A stretch of 17,509 nucleotides of DNA from RGIG5612 sp045627365 (GTDB lineage: Bacteria > Bacillota > Clostridia > Lachnospirales > Lachnospiraceae), in the NCBI GenBank assembly GCA_045627365.1, contig JAZQNN010000052.1, positions 1 through 17,509 on the forward strand, written 5' to 3'. This document shows, piece after piece, positions 14,911 through 17,509 of the stretch. Position 1 is the first letter of the stretch. Each line of letters begins with the position of its first letter. A program made the position numbers and the translations under genes. Below the pieces are notes generated by a model. The model saw nothing but the letters and a program-made list of their open reading frames with translations, was not told the DNA's origin and ran no database searches.

Positions 14911-16110
14911 ATGTCACTTGAATTGTCGAAAAAAGCACTGGCTGTAAAGCCGTCATCGACATTGGCTATAACAGCCAAGGCCAAGGAAATGAAACAGATG
15001 GGTATGGATGTAGTCGGATTCGGCGCAGGAGAGCCGGATTTTAATACACCAAAGCACATCGCTCAGGCGGCCAAAAGGGCTATTGATGAAGGATTCACAA
15101 AATATACCGATGCATCCGGAATCCTTGAACTTAAGGAAGCTATAGTAAAAAAGTTCCAGAGCTTTAATCATATTACATATACGACTGATCAGATCGTTAT
15201 CAGCAATGGCGGCAAACACACATTGACCAATGTTTTTACAGCGATTTTGAATGAAGGTGATGAGGTACTTATTCCGATGCCTTACTGGCTGAGCTATCCG
15301 GAGATCGTTAAGCTCGCAGGCGGCGTGCCGGTATTCGTTCCGGGCATGAAGGAAGCCAAGTACAAAGTCAGCGTGGAAGACCTTGAACAGTACGTAACAG
15401 ACAAGACAAAGGCGATGATTCTTAACTCTCCTAACAACCCTACCGGTATGATCTACTATAGGGACGAACTTGAGAAAATAGCCGAATTTGCTGTAAAGCA
15501 TGACATATTTGTAGTTTCGGATGAGATTTATGAGAATCTGTTCTACAGCAAGGAAGGACATGTGAGCATCGCATCACTGAACCCGGAGATCTACAGGAGA
15601 ACCATCACGGTCAACGGCCTTGCCAAGAGCTATGCGATGACCGGATGGCGTATCGGATATTGCGGAGCACCGCGCGATGTTGCCAAGGTCATGTCAAGCG
15701 TTCAGTCTCATCAGACGTCCAACCCTAACTCGATCGCACAGAAGGCAGCTGTTGCAGCAATCGCCGGCGATCAGACCTGCGTCAGAGAGATGGGTGAAGC
15801 TTTTGACGAGCGCAGAAAATATATCTACGAGAGAGTATGCAATATCCCGTATCTGTCAGCAAATATGCCAAAGGGAGCCTTCTACGTATTTGTTGACGCA
15901 GAAGAAATGATTGGCAAGAAATACAAAGACACTGTTATTAAGGATGCTTCCGATATAGCGAGGATCCTTATTGAGGATTATTATGTAGCGATCATTCCTT
16001 GCGCGGACTTTGGCTGTCCTAACCATTTCAGGTTATCATATGCCATCGCAATAAAGAATATCGCCAAGGGTATGGACCGAATCGAGGAATTTGCCAAAGA
16101 ACTGAAATAG
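14911..16110 (+). CDS. aspB: Class I aspartate aminotransferase
   Basis: A 399-residue pyridoxal-phosphate enzyme closely resembling the AspB type of Firmicutes. It transfers the amino group between aspartate and 2-oxoglutarate. Visible sites are GAGEPDFNTP (38-47), SPNNPTG with N175, VVSDEIYE with D204 and Y207, the PLP lysine K239 in AKSYAMTGWR, and the substrate-carboxylate arginine R374 in NHFRLSYAI. The start has an AGAGGA site about 9 bases upstream. proC follows after 20 bases, so the two are probably co-transcribed and both serve amino-acid synthesis. Other members of the same subgroup accept aromatic amino acids or prephenate, so the exact substrate is less certain than the class. 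Confidence 0.9.
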   Translation: MSLELSKKALAVKPSSTLAITAKAKEMKQMGMDVVGFGAGEPDFNTPKHIAQAAKRAIDEGFTKYTDASGILELKEAIVKKFQSFNHITYTTDQIVISNGGKHTLTNVFTAILNEGDEVLIPMPYWLSYPEIVKLAGGVPVFVPGMKEAKYKVSVEDLEQYVTDKTKAMILNSPNNPTGMIYYRDELEKIAEFAVKHDIFVVSDEIYENLFYSKEGHVSIASLNPEIYRRTITVNGLAKSYAMTGWRIGYCGAPRDVAKVMSSVQSHQTSNPNSIAQKAAVAAIAGDQTCVREMGEAFDERRKYIYERVCNIPYLSANMPKGAFYVFVDAEEMIGKKYKDTVIKDASDIARILIEDYYVAIIPCADFGCPNHFRLSYAIAIKNIAKGMDRIEEFAKELK

Positions 16111-16130
16111 TTTGGCGGAAAGGTACACTT

Positions 16131-16934
16131 ATGGCATTGATAGGTTTTATCGGAATGGGAAATATGGGTCAGGCGCTTGCCAAGGGCCTTTTAGATGCTT
16201 TTGACAAAAAAGAGATCATTTTCTCCAGCAAGACCGATGAGAAGAAAGAACAGATCAGGAGTGAACTCGGACTACGCGCGGCCGGCAGCAACCTGGAGTT
16301 GGTCAACGAAGCCAAATTCATTGTACTTGCCGTTAAACCGCAGGTGTTTAAGGAAGTATTTGATGAGATCAGGCCTGCTGTTACGCAGGATAAAATATTT
16401 ATTTCCCTGGCACCGGGCAAGAGTATCGACTATATTTCGTCACAGCTGGGATGGACAAAAAGGATCGTTCGCGCAATGCCCAATACGCCGGCACTTATCG
16501 GCTGCGGAATGAGCGGTATTGCGTATGACGAGAGACTTTTCACGATCGATGAGATCATGGTCATCCAGCACATCTTCAGCTCTGTCGGCAAATTCGAAAA
16601 AGTGAGCGAAGACCAGATCAATGCGGTTGTCTGCGCAAGCGGAAGCTCACCGGCTTACGTTTATATGTTTATCGATTCACTGGTCTCGAGCGTTGTCGCC
16701 AAGGGCTTATCGGAAGATGTTGCCAAGAGCATGGTCACAGAAGCGGTGATCGGAGCAGCCAAAATGGTTCAGACTACAGGAGAGGCTCCCTCAGTTCTCA
16801 GGAATAAAGTATGCTCCAAAGGGGGAACGACGATCGCCGGGGTTATGGCACTTGAGGCCGGCGGCTTCACGACAACCATCGAAAATGCGACGCAGGCATG
16901 CTACGCAAGAGGCGTTGAGTTAGCTTCAGAATAG
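16131..16934 (+). CDS. proC: Pyrroline-5-carboxylate reductase
   Basis: A 267-residue enzyme for the last step of proline synthesis, reducing 1-pyrroline-5-carboxylate with NAD(P)H. The N-terminal Rossmann motif GFIGMGNMGQA (5-15) is followed by LAVKPQ (66-71) and RAMPNTPALIG (114-124). The C-terminal dimerisation domain contains SGSSPAYVY (170-178) and the family signature VCSKGGTTIAGVMALEAGGF (227-246). Length is standard (about 270). GGAAAGG lies about 7 bases ahead of the ATG. It sits 20 bases after the aminotransferase gene and appears to be the last gene of that unit. Confidence 0.96.
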   Translation: MALIGFIGMGNMGQALAKGLLDAFDKKEIIFSSKTDEKKEQIRSELGLRAAGSNLELVNEAKFIVLAVKPQVFKEVFDEIRPAVTQDKIFISLAPGKSIDYISSQLGWTKRIVRAMPNTPALIGCGMSGIAYDERLFTIDEIMVIQHIFSSVGKFEKVSEDQINAVVCASGSSPAYVYMFIDSLVSSVVAKGLSEDVAKSMVTEAVIGAAKMVQTTGEAPSVLRNKVCSKGGTTIAGVMALEAGGFTTTIENATQACYARGVELASE

Positions 16935-16943
16935 AAAAAGTTC

Positions 16944-16972
16944 TTTACAAATACGGCACAATTGTGGATAAT
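16944..16972 (+). promoter_or_regulatory. Promoter of tRNA-Leu
   Basis: TTTACA (16944-16949) and GATAAT (16967-16972) each match five of six consensus positions with a 17-base spacer. The -10 box ends 15 bases before the mature tRNA 5' end, leaving a short leader. Confidence 0.72.
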
Positions 16973-16987
16973 ACCATCTGTGCTTAA

Positions 16988-17070
16988 GCGGATGTGGCGG
17001 AATGGCAGACGCATCAGACTCAAAATCTGACGCTCGTGAGAGTGTGTGGGTTCAAGTCCCACCATCCGCA
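16988..17070 (+). tRNA. tRNA-Leu, anticodon CAA
   Basis: An 83-base class II tRNA with the long variable arm of leucine tRNAs. The acceptor stem GCGGATG (16988-16994) pairs with CATCCGC (17063-17069), and the discriminator is A17070. The anticodon stem TCAGA/TCTGA (17014-17018, 17026-17030) closes a loop with CAA at 17021-17023. The T arm is GTGGG/CCCAC around TTCAAGT (17046-17062). The 3' CCA is not encoded. The A discriminator and CAA anticodon identify it as leucine, reading UUG. Confidence 0.95.
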
Positions 17071-17072
17071 GT

Positions 17073-17113
17073 AACGAAAAGGGGATAGACGATCGTCTAT
17101 CCCCTTTTTCGTT
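17073..17113 (+). terminator. Strong, bidirectional intrinsic terminator after tRNA-Leu
   Basis: GGGGATAGACGA (17081-17092) is followed at once by its exact complement TCGTCTATCCCC (17093-17104), then TTTTTCGTT. The A-rich AACGAAAA on the left side pairs with the T-run, so it should also work for leftward transcripts. Confidence 0.85.
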
Positions 17114-17120
17114 AGGCCGA

Positions 17121-17151
17121 CGAGACCCTTGAACCCAGGTTCAAGGTCTCG
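17121..17151. repeat. Inverted repeat at the left edge of the tandem repeat
   Basis: CGAGACCCTTGAACC (17121-17135) is complementary, but for one bulged C, to GGTTCAAGGTCTCG (17138-17151). The right arm is the first 14 bases of repeat copy 1, so the repeat unit begins here with an inverted partial copy of itself. Confidence 0.6.
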
Positions 17152-17237
17152 CCTGCCGGCTCGGTCGGCTCGCAGCATGTGCGCCACCGGCGGACGCTCG
17201 CCCCACCATCCGCAGGCAGAGTAGACCCGCAAACCAA
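17138..17237. repeat. tRNA-derived tandem repeat, copy 1 (100 bp)
   Basis: A GC-rich unit starting GGTTCAAGGTCTCGCC and ending GACCCGCAAACCAA. It contains GACGCTCG (17193-17200) followed at once by CCCCACCATCCGCA (17201-17214). The first block equals tRNA-Leu bases 17029-17036, and the last 13 bases of the second equal the tRNA 3' end (17058-17070). The T-loop-like GGTTCAAG opens the unit. No open frame of its own is convincing. Confidence 0.8.
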
Positions 17238-17336
17238 GGTTCAAGGTCTCGCCTGCCGGCTCGGTCGGCTCGCAGCATGTGCGCCACCGGCGCACGCTCG
17301 CCCCACCATCCGCGGCAGAGTAGACCCGCAAACCAA
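17238..17336. repeat. tRNA-derived tandem repeat, copy 2 (99 bp)
   Basis: Nearly identical to copy 1, with one base deleted after CCATCCGC and a G-to-C change at 17293. That change completes a 7-bp stem, GTGCGCC/GGCGCAC, with a 3-base loop (17279-17295). A third unit is broken off after AAGTTC at about 17342. Confidence 0.8.
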
Positions 17337-17342
17337 AGTTCT

Positions 17343-17509
17343 GATCAAGAATCCCAAATTGATTTGTCAAAACGTACAGCGGCATCCGAAATTGATGCCT
17401 GTGAGCAGTGCTTCAGCAAATTTGCCGGATTATCAGCTTAATGATTAGGAATTTACACATAAATTGTAGTTTTTGCATATATGTCAGGCGGGAATGTTGA
17501 CTGATATAA
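17343..17509. other. Right-end stretch without a recognisable gene
   Basis: With the repeat, this completes 396 bases (17114-17509) lacking any gene I can support. The sequence turns AT-rich again after the repeat. TTGACT at 17497-17502 could be a -35 box of a gene beyond the edge, but its -10 would fall outside the window. Confidence 0.5.

Noticed and set aside
14953..15561. Long minus-strand open frame (202 codons) opposite the aminotransferase gene
   Set aside because: It lies wholly antisense to a clear aminotransferase, has a composition typical of shadow frames and shows no recognisable domain.
17138..17336. CRISPR-like array
   Set aside because: Two directly abutting 100-bp copies without spacers are a tandem duplication; repeat length and structure do not fit CRISPR and no cas gene is present.
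17114..17336. Prophage or integrative-element attachment site at the tRNA 3' end
   Set aside because: The 13-base copies of the tRNA end could be att-like, but there is no integrase and the copies are only about 100 bases apart, so no element lies between them; I treat them as part of the repeat unit.
17020..17385. Minus-strand open frame of 121 codons ending in WWDLNPHTLTSVRF
   Set aside because: It is the antisense of tRNA-Leu plus the GC-rich repeat; WDLNPHT-type peptides are a familiar artefact of reading tRNA genes backwards. No ribosome site is present.
17179..17448. Plus-strand open frame of 89 codons over the tandem repeat
   Set aside because: Its residues simply repeat with the 100-bp DNA unit; there is no ribosome site and no family resemblance.

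Overview
The window looks like a stretch of chromosome from an anaerobic, low-to-moderate GC Gram-positive bacterium of the Clostridia, probably Lachnospiraceae-like. The signs are consistent strong AAGGAGG ribosome sites, an RNase Y gene, a four-subunit 2-oxoacid:ferredoxin oxidoreductase, a PucR-type regulator and oxygen-sensitive ring-reduction chemistry. Eubacterium oxidoreducens and Clostridium scatologenes are known physiological examples of such metabolism, but nothing here proves the species.

Positions 1-7383 (minus strand) hold a seven-gene operon, read from about 7,470 leftwards: two metal-dependent cyclase/hydrolase paralogues, a short-chain dehydrogenase, the large (molybdopterin) and small (Fe-S) subunits of pyrogallol-phloroglucinol transhydroxylase, a BKACE-family beta-keto acid cleavage enzyme, and the N-terminal part of a 3-hydroxyacyl-CoA-dehydrogenase-like enzyme that runs off the left edge. 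Together they spell the anaerobic trihydroxybenzene pathway: pyrogallol -> phloroglucinol -> dihydrophloroglucinol -> 3-hydroxy-5-oxohexanoate -> triacetate (3,5-dioxohexanoate) -> acetoacetate + acetoacetyl-CoA. A gallate decarboxylase, transporter, thiolase or CoA-transferase is not visible in the window. All three longer gaps inside the operon carry GC-rich stem-loops.

Positions 7384-9066 hold the divergent control region and a PucR-family regulator, the obvious candidate for controlling the operon. Positions 9078-13105 (plus strand) hold a second operon: an unusual CbiE/CbiT-like (precorrin methyltransferase-like) protein with a degenerate SAM loop, followed by tightly overlapping porG-porD-porA-porB. 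Pyruvate synthase running in the CO2-fixing direction would be needed by a cell growing on acetyl-CoA units from phloroglucinol, so the neighbourhood may be metabolic rather than accidental.

Positions 13138-16934 are housekeeping: rny (own strong promoter), an aspartate aminotransferase and proC. Positions 16944-17113 hold a promoter, tRNA-Leu(CAA) and a strong terminator. From 17114 to the right end there is no convincing gene, but a GC-rich 100-bp tandem repeat (two copies) carries pieces identical to the neighbouring tRNA-Leu. The most interesting items are the complete pathway operon with its apparently NADP(H)-balanced oxidoreductases, the cyclase paralogue that has lost three canonical metal-site residues, the orphan CbiET-like protein leading the por operon, and the tRNA-derived repeat.
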